Shown: positions 34,728-45,382 of the stretch, one piece after another
How the letters are laid out: every line of letters begins with the position of its first letter
Numbering within the stretch: the first letter of the stretch is position 1
DNA from: Herbidospora sakaeratensis
GTDB lineage: Bacteria > Actinomycetota > Actinomycetes > Streptosporangiales > Streptosporangiaceae
Direction: 5' to 3'
Length of the DNA stretch: 64,000 nucleotides
Assembly (NCBI RefSeq): GCF_001570525.1
Contig: NZ_BBXC01000008.1
Span: 783,247 to 847,246, forward strand
Made by a program: the position numbers and the translations under genes
The notes under the pieces: generated by a model
The model's database searches: none
What the model was told of the DNA's origin: nothing
The model's input: only the letters and a program-made list of their open reading frames with translations

Positions 34728-36628
34728 AGCGGGAGCACCGCCTTCACTGTCGTGCCGTTCCCCGAGGTCCGGCGCAGGGTGCCGCCGAGTTCGGCCGCGC
34801 GGTCGCGCATGCTGCCGCTGCCGACCCCCTCGACCAGCGGGTCGGGGAGGCCGCAGCCGTCGTCGGCGACGGTCACCGTCAATTCTCCGGCCTCGGCGGT
34901 GGCGCTGATGTCGATGCGGCCGGCCCGCGCGTGCTTGAGGGCGTTGGCCAGCGCCTCCTGGACGATCCGGTAGGCCGCCACCTCCACCGCCGCCGACAGT
35001 TCCGGCAGCTCCGACACGGTGACGGTGACCTGGGGGCCGATCGTGTCCAGCGCCAGGTCCTCCAGCGCGCCGGCCAGGCCCAGTTCGTCCAGCGCGGGTG
35101 GCCGCAGGCCCTGGACGATCCGCCGGACGTCCGCGACCAGCGTCTGGGTCAGCTCGCGCACGTTCCGCACCTCCTCGCCGGGAGAGGCCGCCTCGATCAG
35201 GTAGAGGCCGATGCCGATCGCGGCCAGCCCCGGGCCGAGGCCGTCGTGCAGGTCGCGGCGCAGGCGGCGGCGCTCCTCCTCGCGGGCCCTGACCAGGTCG
35301 GCGCGCGACTCGCGCACCTCGCGCGCCAGCCGCGCCGCCGCCAGCGCGACCGCCAGGTGCCGGGCCAGGTCGGTGAGCACGGCCAGGTCGGCGCGCGACA
35401 GCGGCTCCCCCGGCGAGCGCGGGGCCGCTCTCAGCTCGCCCTCGTGCCGCCCGCTCGCCGTCAGCGGGAGCTGTACGGCTTCGCCCACCCTCCGGCCGGT
35501 CTCGGACACGGTCACGCCGCCGGCCGACACCACCGCCACCCACGGCAACCGCAGGGTCGAGGCGACCGTTTCGGCCGCGTCGTCGAGGAGCCGAGTGGGG
35601 TCGGCGGCGGCCTCCAGGCGTACACCCAGCTGGTTGAGCGCGGTGACCGGGTCGCCGCGCTGGCCGAACAACCACCGGCCCACCGCCTTCTGCAGCGCGG
35701 CCCGCAGCGGCGCGAACGCGACCGCGACCACAGCGGTGGCCACGAGGGTCTCGGTCGAGGCCACCAGCGCGTGGGCGGTGGCGACGACGCCGAGGTAGAC
35801 GGCCAGCAGCAGGCCGGTGAGGAGCGTGTAGACGAGGGTCCGGCGCAGCAGGACCTCGATGTCGAACAACCGGTAACGGAAGATCGACACGGCCGTGGCT
35901 ACGGGCACCAGCGGCAGCGCCACCGCCAGCAGCACCACCCCGATCTCCGGCTGGGCGGCCAGCAGCGAGTCGGCGACCACCGCCGCCGCGAGCGTCACCA
36001 CGGCCGCGAAGACCGGCAGCAGCCGCCGCAGGTCCCGCCGCAGCCGGGTGGCCAGCGCCGCCGCGCCGCCGACGCCCAGCACCGTCACGACGACCGCGAA
36101 CGCGGTGGTGGCGTGCGGCTCGGTCGGGATGAACCCGAAGGGGTTCGGCCGCTCGGCGCCCCAGACCCAGACGCGGTCGCGCAGCATGAGCACGACGTGC
36201 AGCGCCGCGAGCGCGCCGATCATGAGGCCGGCCGGCAGCCGCCAGCGGCGCGACGGGAGGCGGCCGTCGGGCAGGTAGAGCGGCAGCAGCAGCAACGACC
36301 CGAACCCGGTCAGGAAGACCCAGTTGGTGATCCAGGTGGCCGCGAGCGTGCCCGGCCACCCGTGCGCCTCCCCGAAGGCGGCGTAACCGCCCGCGAGCGC
36401 CTGGAGCGCCATGCCCGCGCCGCCGAGGCAGAACAACCAGCCGACGGGGTGCCGGGGCCGCGCGGCGGCGATGAGCGCGCCGGTCAGCGGATAGGTCAGG
36501 CCGACGACGGCGTCCAGGACGAGGTAGTCGGTGTCGGCCAGCTCGACTCCGGCGGTCAGCACGACGCCGACCACGACGGCGACCGCGCAGAGCACGGGCA
36601 CGATCCAGGGCCATCGGACGGTCGGCAT
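34724..36628 (-). CDS. membrane sensor histidine kinase (HisKA_3 type)
   Basis: A 634-residue kinase with about ten N-terminal membrane segments (1-330), a GAF-like region (about 375-470) and a dimerisation/phosphorylation helix [22 protein letters not shown] whose His is the phosphorylation site. The HATPase_c domain shows N in EALANALKHA and VADDGCGLP. This layout (7TMR-like sensor, LuxR partner) is typical of NarL-family systems. Start at ATG 36628. The signal is unknown. Confidence 0.92.
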   Translation of the reverse strand: MPTVRWPWIVPVLCAVAVVVGVVLTAGVELADTDYLVLDAVVGLTYPLTGALIAAARPRHPVGWLFCLGGAGMALQALAGGYAAFGEAHGWPGTLAATWITNWVFLTGFGSLLLLPLYLPDGRLPSRRWRLPAGLMIGALAALHVVLMLRDRVWVWGAERPNPFGFIPTEPHATTAFAVVVTVLGVGGAAALATRLRRDLRRLLPVFAAVVTLAAAVVADSLLAAQPEIGVVLLAVALPLVPVATAVSIFRYRLFDIEVLLRRTLVYTLLTGLLLAVYLGVVATAHALVASTETLVATAVVAVAFAPLRAALQKAVGRWLFGQRGDPVTALNQLGVRLEAAADPTRLLDDAAETVASTLRLPWVAVVSAGGVTVSETGRRVGEAVQLPLTASGRHEGELRAAPRSPGEPLSRADLAVLTDLARHLAVALAAARLAREVRESRADLVRAREEERRRLRRDLHDGLGPGLAAIGIGLYLIEAASPGEEVRNVRELTQTLVADVRRIVQGLRPPALDELGLAGALEDLALDTIGPQVTVTVSELPELSAAVEVAAYRIVQEALANALKHARAGRIDISATAEAGELTVTVADDGCGLPDPLVEGVGSGSMRDRAAELGGTLRRTSGNGTTVKAVLPL

Positions 36629-36664
36629 GGGGCAATTGTGGGGGTGTCCGCAGGTGGAGGGAAT

Positions 36665-36692
36665 GGGACCAGGGTCCCGGTCACCCGGGACC
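36665..36692. promoter_or_regulatory. nested GGGACC/GGTCCC repeats upstream of the two-component genes
   Basis: GGGACC (36665-36670) and GGTCCC (36673-36678) form an inverted repeat with a 2-nt spacer. GGTCCCGG (36673-36680) and CCGGGACC (36685-36692) form a second with a 4-nt spacer. They lie 37 bp upstream of the kinase start and in the divergent region before the CPBP gene, as expected for an autoregulatory operator. Confidence 0.45.
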
Positions 36693-37662
36693 TGCCACGG
36701 AACGGGATATCTCGACGCGGCCCGGCGGCGGATCCCGCTCACCGGATCCGAAGGCGTGCCGTTGTTCGGCCCGCGACGTGCGGCTCTTCGGGACTTCGGG
36801 ACTTCGACGGGACCGTGCGTTCAGGCGCCCGGGACCGCTCGCCGAGTGCACTTGTCTCCGTGAAGACCGACACCTCCCGGCAGATCGCCACGTTCGCGCT
36901 CGTGCTGCCCGTTCTCGTGCTCCCCGCCGTCGCCTACGCCGTCTCCCAGGGGGTCGATCTCGATCGTGTCGGGGAGGCGCCGATTCCCGCGCAGATCGCC
37001 CTCTACGGGCAGGCGCTCGCCCCGGCGCTCGCGGCCGCCGTCGCCTTCCGGGGGCGCGGGTTCCCGTGGGGGTTCGGGAAGGCCCCGCCGACGACGTTGC
37101 TGACGGCGTGGGCGATCCCCGTCATCGGGGCCGGGGTCGCCTACGGGACCGGGTGGCTCACCGGGCTGGCCTCGTTCAGTGCTCAGGGGTTGCCCATGCC
37201 GCCGGTGCTCACGCTGCTCGTCGGGCTGGTGCCGGGGTTGGTCCCCTATCTGGTGCTGGCGCTGGGCGAGCAGCTCGGGTGGAGTTCGCTGCTCGTCACG
37301 CGGCTCGGGGAGCGGCACTCCGCCGACGTCGTCGCGGTGATCGTCGGGCTCGCGTGGGCGCTGTTCCACGTGCCGCTGATGCTGTTCGTCCCGGGGGCGG
37401 TGGATCCCGGCGTGCCGATGGCCTACGCGCTGTTCTGGTTCGCCGTGCAGTCGGTCGTGCTGGCGTTTCCGCTGGTCTGGTTCCGGCTCAGGACGGGGTC
37501 GATCTGGCCGGTGCTGGTCCTGCACGCCACGTTCAACGCCGCCACCTACTTCGTCGGCCAGGCCATGACGCAGCCGCGGGCGCCCTGGCTGCTGGGCGAG
37601 GGCGGGGTGCTGACGACCGCCGGGATCGCCGTGGCGGTGGCGGCGACCGCCCGGTGGTGGCG

Positions 37663-39606
<1,944 letters not shown>

Positions 39607-39633
39607 GTCGGCTCCTCGGCTCTATGGCAGGCG

Positions 39634-40128
39634 TCAGTGGTGGCGGGCCGCCTCGATGGCCTCCTTGAGCTGGTTCTCGGCCTCCTGGGTCAGGGACGTG
39701 TGGATGATGCGCCCGCCCATGGGCGCGACCTGGGGCAGCACCTTGTCGCGGGTGCTGTCCTCGACGAGCAGGAACAGGGCCGCGCCGCCCGGCCTGAGGC
39801 CCTCGGCGACGTCCTTCATGAACTTGTCGTCGACCCCGATGTCGGTCTTGGCGCCGACCAGGGCGCCGGTCGCGGCGCCGACGGCCGCGCCGACCAGCGG
39901 CATGAAGAAGATGAGGCCGATCAGGCCGCCCCACAGGGCGCCGCCCGCCGCGCCGGTCGCGGCCATGTTGACGGCCGGCTTCATCTTGATCTTGCCCTCG
40001 GTCGTGTGCTCGACGATGGCGGCGTCGGTGAGCGTGATCAGATGCTCCTGCTGGAGCTGGAACAGCTTGTCCCGCACCTGTACGGCGGTGCCGAGGTCGT
40101 CATACGCGATGGCGATCAACGTAGCCAT
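39634..40128 (-). CDS. DUF1269 family membrane protein
   Basis: A 164-residue protein matching the DUF1269 pattern: N-terminal MATLIAIAYDDLGTAVQVRDKL, a Gly/Ala-rich hydrophobic hairpin (AATGAAGGALWGGLIGLIFFMPLVGAAVGAATGALVG, written here as its two halves near 54-90), then an alpha/beta tail with VLPQVAPMGGRIIHTSL. Function unknown. It lies 27 bp upstream of ftsH on the same strand, so the two may be co-transcribed. Confidence 0.8.
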   Translation of the reverse strand: MATLIAIAYDDLGTAVQVRDKLFQLQQEHLITLTDAAIVEHTTEGKIKMKPAVNMAATGAAGGALWGGLIGLIFFMPLVGAAVGAATGALVGAKTDIGVDDKFMKDVAEGLRPGGAALFLLVEDSTRDKVLPQVAPMGGRIIHTSLTQEAENQLKEAIEAARHH

Positions 40129-40184
40129 GATGGAGCTCCCCCCGAAGTCCAGATAAGGGGATATTTCCCCAGATGGGACCGGGT

Positions 40185-41123
40185 CTAAAGCACCTTGATC
40201 TTGCCCATCACCGTGTTGATGTCGCGGTAGCTCTTCTTCTGGCTGTCGGGGATGCTGATGAAGACCAGCGCGGGCTTGGCGCCGGGCACGTCCACGAGCG
40301 CGATGGCGGCGGCCGACTTCCGCTTGTCGCCCTTGATCGTGTAGCTGACGTCGTAGCCGAGCACCCAGGCCGGACGGTCGTCGATCTCGGTCAGGTCGGC
40401 CGACGTCCACTTGATGGTGGCGCCGGCGGGGTGGTGGTTGAGCGTCCAGCGGGCGGCCAGGAAGGCGGTGTCCTTCAGGTCGTCCTGCACCTCGATCGGC
40501 ACCGGGCAGGAGACCAGCAGGCCCCGGTAGGCCGAGCCCTTGACCTTGGGCAGCAGCTGGCGGGACGCGAACGGCGAGGCCGAGGCCAGGTCCCAGTCGC
40601 CGGCGAAGCGGGGGAAGGCCACGCCCGACCGTTCGTCCTTGACCGAACCGCGGATCTTGGCGCTCCTGCCCGCGAAGGCGCGCAGCTTCTCCTGGCCGTC
40701 GGGCAGTTCGGGCACCCGGGGGTCGTCGAGCGCGTCGGTCATCGCGGTCGAGAGCGGGCTGACCGAAGGGGACGGGCTCGGGAGCGGCGGGGTGGGCGAG
40801 GGCGGCGCGGCGGTCGTCGCGGCGACCGTCACCGGGTCGGCTTTCGGCGCGGGCGCGGCGGCGGCCTCACCGGGGTCGTTGCGGGTGAGGACGACTCCCG
40901 CGGCCACCACGCCGAGGGCGGCGACGACCGTCACGACGGCGGCGGTCCGGTAGACGAGCCGCATGGGCAGATCGCCCAGACCTTTGGTCGACGGCGGGGG
41001 TGGCGGGTCCGGGATCGTGATCTTCGGTAACGGGCTGGTCTCCGCTTCCGCCGCAACGTACGAAGGAGTGGCCTTCGTCCCATAGTCCCCAGGTGGCACG
41101 TCGGCGAGCGTACGGCAAAACAC
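40185..41123 (-). CDS. single-pass membrane protein with extracytoplasmic domain, paralogue of 7643-9418
   Basis: A 312-residue protein: short Pro-rich cytoplasmic part, one membrane helix (near 58-80, TAAVVTVVAALGVVAAGVVL), a Pro/Ser/Thr tether and an outer domain (near 145-312). The outer domain shares a pattern with the protein at 7643-9418: KIRGSVKDERSGV near the start, a central Trp-rich part, and a tail PALVFISIPDSQKKSYRDINTVMGKIKVL spread over two strands. The start is uncertain: GTG 41123 or GTG 41099, neither with a good RBS. Function unknown; it may be a cell-envelope protein. Confidence 0.7.
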   Translation of the reverse strand: MFCRTLADVPPGDYGTKATPSYVAAEAETSPLPKITIPDPPPPPSTKGLGDLPMRLVYRTAAVVTVVAALGVVAAGVVLTRNDPGEAAAAPAPKADPVTVAATTAAPPSPTPPLPSPSPSVSPLSTAMTDALDDPRVPELPDGQEKLRAFAGRSAKIRGSVKDERSGVAFPRFAGDWDLASASPFASRQLLPKVKGSAYRGLLVSCPVPIEVQDDLKDTAFLAARWTLNHHPAGATIKWTSADLTEIDDRPAWVLGYDVSYTIKGDKRKSAAAIALVDVPGAKPALVFISIPDSQKKSYRDINTVMGKIKVL

Positions 41124-41185
41124 GGCAATTCGGGTGCGATAGCCATCACACTTCGGGAACGAGGTTTGCGGCTCATAATGACTGG

Positions 41186-42172
41186 GTGCAGGTAGAGCTC
41201 CGGTTCGCCCCGGGATCGGCGATCCATCACGATCTTTCCGCCGTGCGCCAGGACGGCCGCTGTCTCTGGGTCGCCGGAGACGAGTGGGCGGGGGTCGAAC
41301 GCCTCACGTGGCGCGACGGCGCCTTCCAGGACCATCGCACCTTCCGGCTGGCCGAGTTCGTCGACCTGCCCGCCGGTCCCGACGACGAGGCCGACATCGA
41401 GGGCCTGGCCCGCGCCGACGGCTGGCTCTGGGCCGTCGGCTCCCACAGCCTCAAGCGCAAGCGGGTCAAGCCCGGCCAGAACGGCGACAAGGCCCGCAAG
41501 CGGCTGGCCACGGTCGTCCGCGAGGAGAACCGCTTCACGCTCGTCCGCCTCCCCCTCGTCGAGCGCGACGGCCTGCCCGAACCGGTGCGGGCCGACGGCG
41601 CGCGGCGGGCCGCCATCCTCAGCGGGCCCGGGCGCAACCTGGCCGACATGCTCGAACACGACCCCCACCTGGCGCCGTTCCTGCGGCTTCCGGGCAAGGA
41701 CAACGGCGTCGACGTCGAGGGCATCGCGGTCGTCGGCGAGCGGGTGTTCGTCGGCCTGCGCGGGCCGGTGCTGCGCGGCTGGGCGGTCATCCTGGAGATC
41801 CGCCCCGAGCCCGACCCCCACGACCCCGGCCGGCTGCGTTTCGCCCCGGTCGGCGACGCGCGTTACCGCACCCACTTCGTCGACCTCGACGGCCTGGGCA
41901 TCCGCGACCTGTGCCCGATCGGCGACGAGGTGCTGATCCTGGCCGGGCCCACGATGACCCACGACGGCCCGGTGAAGATCGTGCGCTGGACGCCCGGCAA
42001 CGGCTTCGCCGACCCGCCGATCCACGTCGCCGACCTCACGACGGGCGTCAGGGACGACCGCCCCGAGGGCCTGGCGGTGCTGGGCGACGGGCGGCTGATG
42101 ATCGTCCACGACAGCCCCTCGCCCCTGCGGCTCACGCCCGAGGGGGTCTGGGCCGACGTGCTCACCATCTGA
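41186..42172 (+). CDS. DUF3616 domain protein
   Basis: A 328-residue protein with repeated beta-rich blocks: GRCLWVAGDEWAGVERL, ADIEGLARADGWLWAVGSHS, DVEGIAVVGERVFVGLRGPV and DRPEGLAVLGDGRLMIVHD. Together they suggest a DUF3616 beta-propeller-like protein related to SdiA/YncE-style domains. No signal peptide, so probably cytoplasmic. GTG 41186 chosen as the start; the 5' part of the longer frame overlaps the divergent gene. Confidence 0.75.
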   Translation: MQVELRFAPGSAIHHDLSAVRQDGRCLWVAGDEWAGVERLTWRDGAFQDHRTFRLAEFVDLPAGPDDEADIEGLARADGWLWAVGSHSLKRKRVKPGQNGDKARKRLATVVREENRFTLVRLPLVERDGLPEPVRADGARRAAILSGPGRNLADMLEHDPHLAPFLRLPGKDNGVDVEGIAVVGERVFVGLRGPVLRGWAVILEIRPEPDPHDPGRLRFAPVGDARYRTHFVDLDGLGIRDLCPIGDEVLILAGPTMTHDGPVKIVRWTPGNGFADPPIHVADLTTGVRDDRPEGLAVLGDGRLMIVHDSPSPLRLTPEGVWADVLTI

Positions 42173-42201
42173 CGTGATTCGTATGCGCCTTTACAGCCGC
42201 T

Positions 42202-42234
42202 GAACACGATCGTCATAGTGTTCCTATCGTGTTC
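42202..42234. promoter_or_regulatory. 9-bp inverted repeat before the LacI-like membrane protein
   Basis: GAACACGAT (42202-42210) and ATCGTGTTC (42226-42234) are perfect complements separated by 15 nt, 28 bp upstream of the proposed start of the next gene and 30 bp past the previous stop. It could be a terminator of the DUF3616 gene or an operator. Confidence 0.5.
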
Positions 42235-42262
42235 CTCCTGACATTTCGTGCCGGGAGCCGAG

Positions 42263-43339
42263 TTGAAGCGCAGGAGCAGCGTTCGCGCCGATCTGTTCAA
42301 AGAACTCGCCATATCCCTCATCAGCGGGCTCATCCTCGCGGCGGGAGCGAGTCTGCTGCCCGTCGCGCGTCCCGGGAGCGTGCTCGGCTCCATCCCCCTG
42401 TGGGTGTACGTCGCGACCGCGGCGACCCTCGCGGCGCTGCTGGCGTTCCTCGTCGCCAACCGTCTGCGGCGCGGCCGTCAGGCCTTCGTCATGATCTCGG
42501 CGATCGCCGAGACACGATGGCTCGCCGACCTGCTCTCCGACCTGTCGCGCGCCCTCGACCGCCATGGCGTCGACCTGGTCGTGAAACTGCCCGTCCACGA
42601 CCACACCGGGCGCAGTCAGCTCCAGTGCCTCGACTCCCTGCGGCGTGAACGCCGGTCCTACATGGGCGGCTTCATGGTCGTCGACCAACTCCACCGGATG
42701 CCGCAGGAGTTGTCGGAGGCCTGCCGTCACCTCAGGCATCCCGTGGTGTTCCTCGACCGGGATCCCTTCGCGGACGAGGCGGACTTCCCGCCGCGCACCG
42801 CATTCGTGGGCACCGATCCCGCGGAGATCGGCGAGATGGTGGCGAACCTGCTGGCCAAGCACCTGATCGAGCGCGGCGTCCGGAGTCCCTCGGTGCTCGT
42901 CATCGCCGGTGACGCGCAGGGCCCCCGAGCGGAACGTTTCGAGACCCGGTTCCGCGAGCTGATGCCCTCGGCGCGCATCGAGACGAGCACCCAGGGCCAG
43001 TTCGTCCGCGAACGCGCCCGGGAGATCACCCTCGCCCGCCTCGCCCGCGGCGGTCCGGCTCCCGACGCCATCTTCTGCACCAACGACGAGATGGCGCTGG
43101 GCGCCGCCGACGCGGTTCAGTCCCGCTCTCCGGCGGCCGACCCGATGATCATCGGGGTCGACGGCATTCCAGAGGCGCTGGCGGCCATCGGCCTGGGCAC
43201 CGGACCCTTCCGGGGCACGGCGGTCCAGGACACCCGCCGGATGGCGGAGGTCGCCGTCGACGCCCTGATGCGCCTGCGCGCGGGAGAGCGGCCTCCCACG
43301 AGACTCCTGGTGCCCACGTCTCTCTATCCGCTGAGCTGA
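42263..43339 (+). CDS. membrane-tethered LacI/periplasmic-binding-fold protein without HTH
   Basis: A 358-residue protein: a short basic N-terminus, two membrane helices (near 15-35 and 45-65 with a short loop), a basic RLRRGRQ, then a complete periplasmic-binding-protein-like fold (about 70-358) of the LacI C-terminal kind (FFVMISAIAETRWLADLLSDL-like first strand, PVVFLDRDPF, GTDPAEIGEMVANLLAKHLIERG, DAIFCTNDEMALGAADAV, IIGVDGIPEAL). The LacI helix-turn-helix is absent and replaced by the membrane hairpin. Positive residues after helix 2 suggest the binding domain faces the cytoplasm. TTG 42263 is chosen because GGGAG lies five bases upstream; GTG 42248 is an alternative. Confidence 0.75.
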   Translation: MKRRSSVRADLFKELAISLISGLILAAGASLLPVARPGSVLGSIPLWVYVATAATLAALLAFLVANRLRRGRQAFVMISAIAETRWLADLLSDLSRALDRHGVDLVVKLPVHDHTGRSQLQCLDSLRRERRSYMGGFMVVDQLHRMPQELSEACRHLRHPVVFLDRDPFADEADFPPRTAFVGTDPAEIGEMVANLLAKHLIERGVRSPSVLVIAGDAQGPRAERFETRFRELMPSARIETSTQGQFVRERAREITLARLARGGPAPDAIFCTNDEMALGAADAVQSRSPAADPMIIGVDGIPEALAAIGLGTGPFRGTAVQDTRRMAEVAVDALMRLRAGERPPTRLLVPTSLYPLS

Positions 43340-43346
43340 CCTGGGC

Positions 43347-44039
43347 TCACGTGTTTCTCAGCGGGCCCCGGATCGCCGGGCGGAAGCCGCCCTCGCGCAA
43401 CCACGGCGCGGTGGCCACGACCGTCACCGAGCCCGGCGCGATCTCGGTGAAGCCCGCGTCACGGACCGCCGGCAGGTCGGCCTCGGCCAGCTTGGCCCAG
43501 TCGTAGGGACTGGCGGTCCGCACCGACACGGCGAACCCGGTCTCGGCCCACGCCGCCCGGTCGGACGGCGCGGTCGCCCACCACGCCAGCTGGGCGGCGT
43601 GGCCGGCCTGGGCCATCGCCTTGCCGGCGGTCATCTCCAGGTGGGGGTTGATCCACAACACGCAGGGCGCGCCGGGCGGTCCCGGCGGTTCGGGGTCGTC
43701 GAGGTCGGTGCCCGACACCTGCAGCCGCGACAGGTCTTTGGGCCAGCCGTCGAGCGGGACCGGCGGGTGGACGCGGACCAGCGCGCTCCCGGCCGACACC
43801 GTCTCGCCGGGCAGCTGGAGCACCCGCGTCCATTCGGCCCCGCGGGCCCGGCGCACCACCTTGCGGATGCCGTGGCTCTCCCAGCCCCGGACCGCCTGGG
43901 CCCACTCGCCCTCGCCGCCCGAGCGGTGGTCGCTGACCATGCGCAGCACGGCCAGCGCCGCGGCTTCAAGCGCGTCGGTACGCCGTGGCGGGGTCGCCCG
44001 TTCGATCCGGACCACCAGCGGCAGCACGTATTGGCTCAC
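43347..44039 (-). CDS. Pth2-like peptidyl-tRNA hydrolase domain protein
   Basis: A 230-residue protein whose second half carries the Pth2 signature: TAGKAMAQAGHAAQLAWW (compare G-K-x-A-A-Q-x-x-H-A of archaeal/eukaryotic Pth2), then TGFAVSVRTASPYDWAKLAEADLPAVRDAGFTEI split over two helices and PGSVTVVATAPWL. The N-terminal half is specific to actinobacteria. GTG 44039 overlaps the stop of the MFS gene in GTGA, so it is coupled to the pump gene. It may act on peptidyl- or N-blocked aminoacyl-tRNA; this is a family inference. Confidence 0.75.
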   Translation of the reverse strand: MSQYVLPLVVRIERATPPRRTDALEAAALAVLRMVSDHRSGGEGEWAQAVRGWESHGIRKVVRRARGAEWTRVLQLPGETVSAGSALVRVHPPVPLDGWPKDLSRLQVSGTDLDDPEPPGPPGAPCVLWINPHLEMTAGKAMAQAGHAAQLAWWATAPSDRAAWAETGFAVSVRTASPYDWAKLAEADLPAVRDAGFTEIAPGSVTVVATAPWLREGGFRPAIRGPLRNT

Positions 44040-45310
44040 CGGCCAATACTGCCAGCCCCGCGCGCGATCCGTATCGACATGACGGCGGCGAGTGCGCACA
44101 GGCCGCCCGACACGTACCAGGCGAGGTCGTAGGTGCCGAGGTGGTCGCGGGTCACCCCGGCCAGGGTCGCGGCGAAGGCCGCGCCGATCTGGTGGGAGGC
44201 GAACACCCAGCCGAACACGATCGGCCCGTCGTCGCCGTAGATCTTGCGGCAGAGCGCCACCGTCGGCGGCACCGTGGCGACCCAGTCGAGGCCGTAGAAG
44301 ACGATGAACACGATCATGCTGGGGTGGGCGGAGTCGCCGAACAGCTGCGGCAGGATCAGCAGCGACGCACCCCGCAGGGCGTAGTAGACGCCCAGCAGCA
44401 CCCGCGCGTCGATGCGGTCGCTCAGCCAGCCCGACAGGATCGTGCCGGCGATGTCGAAGATCCCGATGACGGCCAGCAGGCTCGCCGCGACCGGCTCGGC
44501 CATGCCGTGGTCGTGGGCGGCCGGGATGAAGTGGGTGCCGACCAGGCCGTTGGTGGACGCGCCGCAGATGGCGAACCCGCCGGCCAGATACCAGAACGAC
44601 CGGGTCCGGGCGGCCTCCCGCAGGCTCCGCAGGGCGCGCGTGGCCGGTCCGACCGTGGCGGGCGCGGGGGGCGGCGGGGGCTCGGTGGCGCCGTACGGGA
44701 GCAGCCCCACGTCGGCGGGGTGGTCGCGCAGCAGGAAGAAGACGAGCGGGACCACCGCCAGCGCCGAGGCCGCCACGACCAGCGCGGCGGTCCGCCAGCC
44801 GCTTCCCTCGACCAGCAGCGCCAGCACCGGCAGGAAGATGAGCTGCCCGGTCGCTCCTCCGGCGGTCAGGATGCCGGTGACCAGGCCCCGGCTGCGCACG
44901 AACCACCGCTGGGTCAGCGTCGCGGCGAAGACCAGCGCCATCGAGCCGGTGCCCAGGCCGACGAGCACGCCCCAGCAGAGCACGAGCTGCCAGCTCGCGG
45001 TCATGAAGACGGTCACGCCGCTGCCGAGGGCGACCAGCGCCAGGGCGTAGGTGACGACCCGGCGCATGCCGAAGCGGTCCATCAGGGCGGCGGCGAAGGG
45101 GGCGGTCAGGCCGTAGAACATCAGGTTGATCGACACGGCGAACCCGATGGTGCCGCGCGACCAGCCGAACTCCTCCTGCAACGGCGTGATCAGCACGCCG
45201 GGCGTGGCCCGGAACCCGGCCGCGCCGATGATCGCGATCAGGGCGATGCCGCCCACGATCCAGGCCCGGTGCACGCGTGCGGGCCGGGTCACCCCCCGAG
45301 TGATGGTCAT
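44036..45310 (-). CDS. MFS transporter
   Basis: A 424-residue major facilitator with twelve predicted membrane segments. The loop 2-3 motif appears as MDRFGMRRVVTYALALVALG, an LSDRIDAR-type motif lies in the second half (GWLSDRIDARVLLGVYYALRG), and a long cytoplasmic loop sits in the middle. The sequence style is that of the monocarboxylate/oxalate-formate antiporter-like group. Start at ATG 45310 with AGGA 8 bases upstream; ATG 45319 is an alternative. Divergent from a GlxA-type regulator that probably controls it. Confidence 0.88.
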   Translation of the reverse strand: MTITRGVTRPARVHRAWIVGGIALIAIIGAAGFRATPGVLITPLQEEFGWSRGTIGFAVSINLMFYGLTAPFAAALMDRFGMRRVVTYALALVALGSGVTVFMTASWQLVLCWGVLVGLGTGSMALVFAATLTQRWFVRSRGLVTGILTAGGATGQLIFLPVLALLVEGSGWRTAALVVAASALAVVPLVFFLLRDHPADVGLLPYGATEPPPPPAPATVGPATRALRSLREAARTRSFWYLAGGFAICGASTNGLVGTHFIPAAHDHGMAEPVAASLLAVIGIFDIAGTILSGWLSDRIDARVLLGVYYALRGASLLILPQLFGDSAHPSMIVFIVFYGLDWVATVPPTVALCRKIYGDDGPIVFGWVFASHQIGAAFAATLAGVTRDHLGTYDLAWYVSGGLCALAAVMSIRIARGAGSIGR

Positions 45311-45332
45311 GCCGGACATCCTGCCGACCAGG

Positions 45333-45361
45333 GGCTTAACCCCACCAGTGGCCCATAAGCC
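45333..45361. promoter_or_regulatory. inverted repeat between MFS and GlxA-type regulator genes
   Basis: GGCTTA (45333-45338) and TAAGCC (45356-45361) with a 17-nt spacer lie in the 72-bp divergent intergenic region. A second short palindrome, GGGGCTTAACCCC (45331-45343), overlaps it. Candidate operator for the AraC-type regulator. Confidence 0.35.
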
Positions 45362-45382
45362 AATATGTGAAAGAATCGGGCC

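Noticed and set aside
43347-44906. 519-codon minus-strand frame reading through the MFS gene into the Pth2-like gene
   Set aside because: The first half is an out-of-frame shadow of the transporter; the real protein starts at GTG 44039, coupled to the transporter stop.
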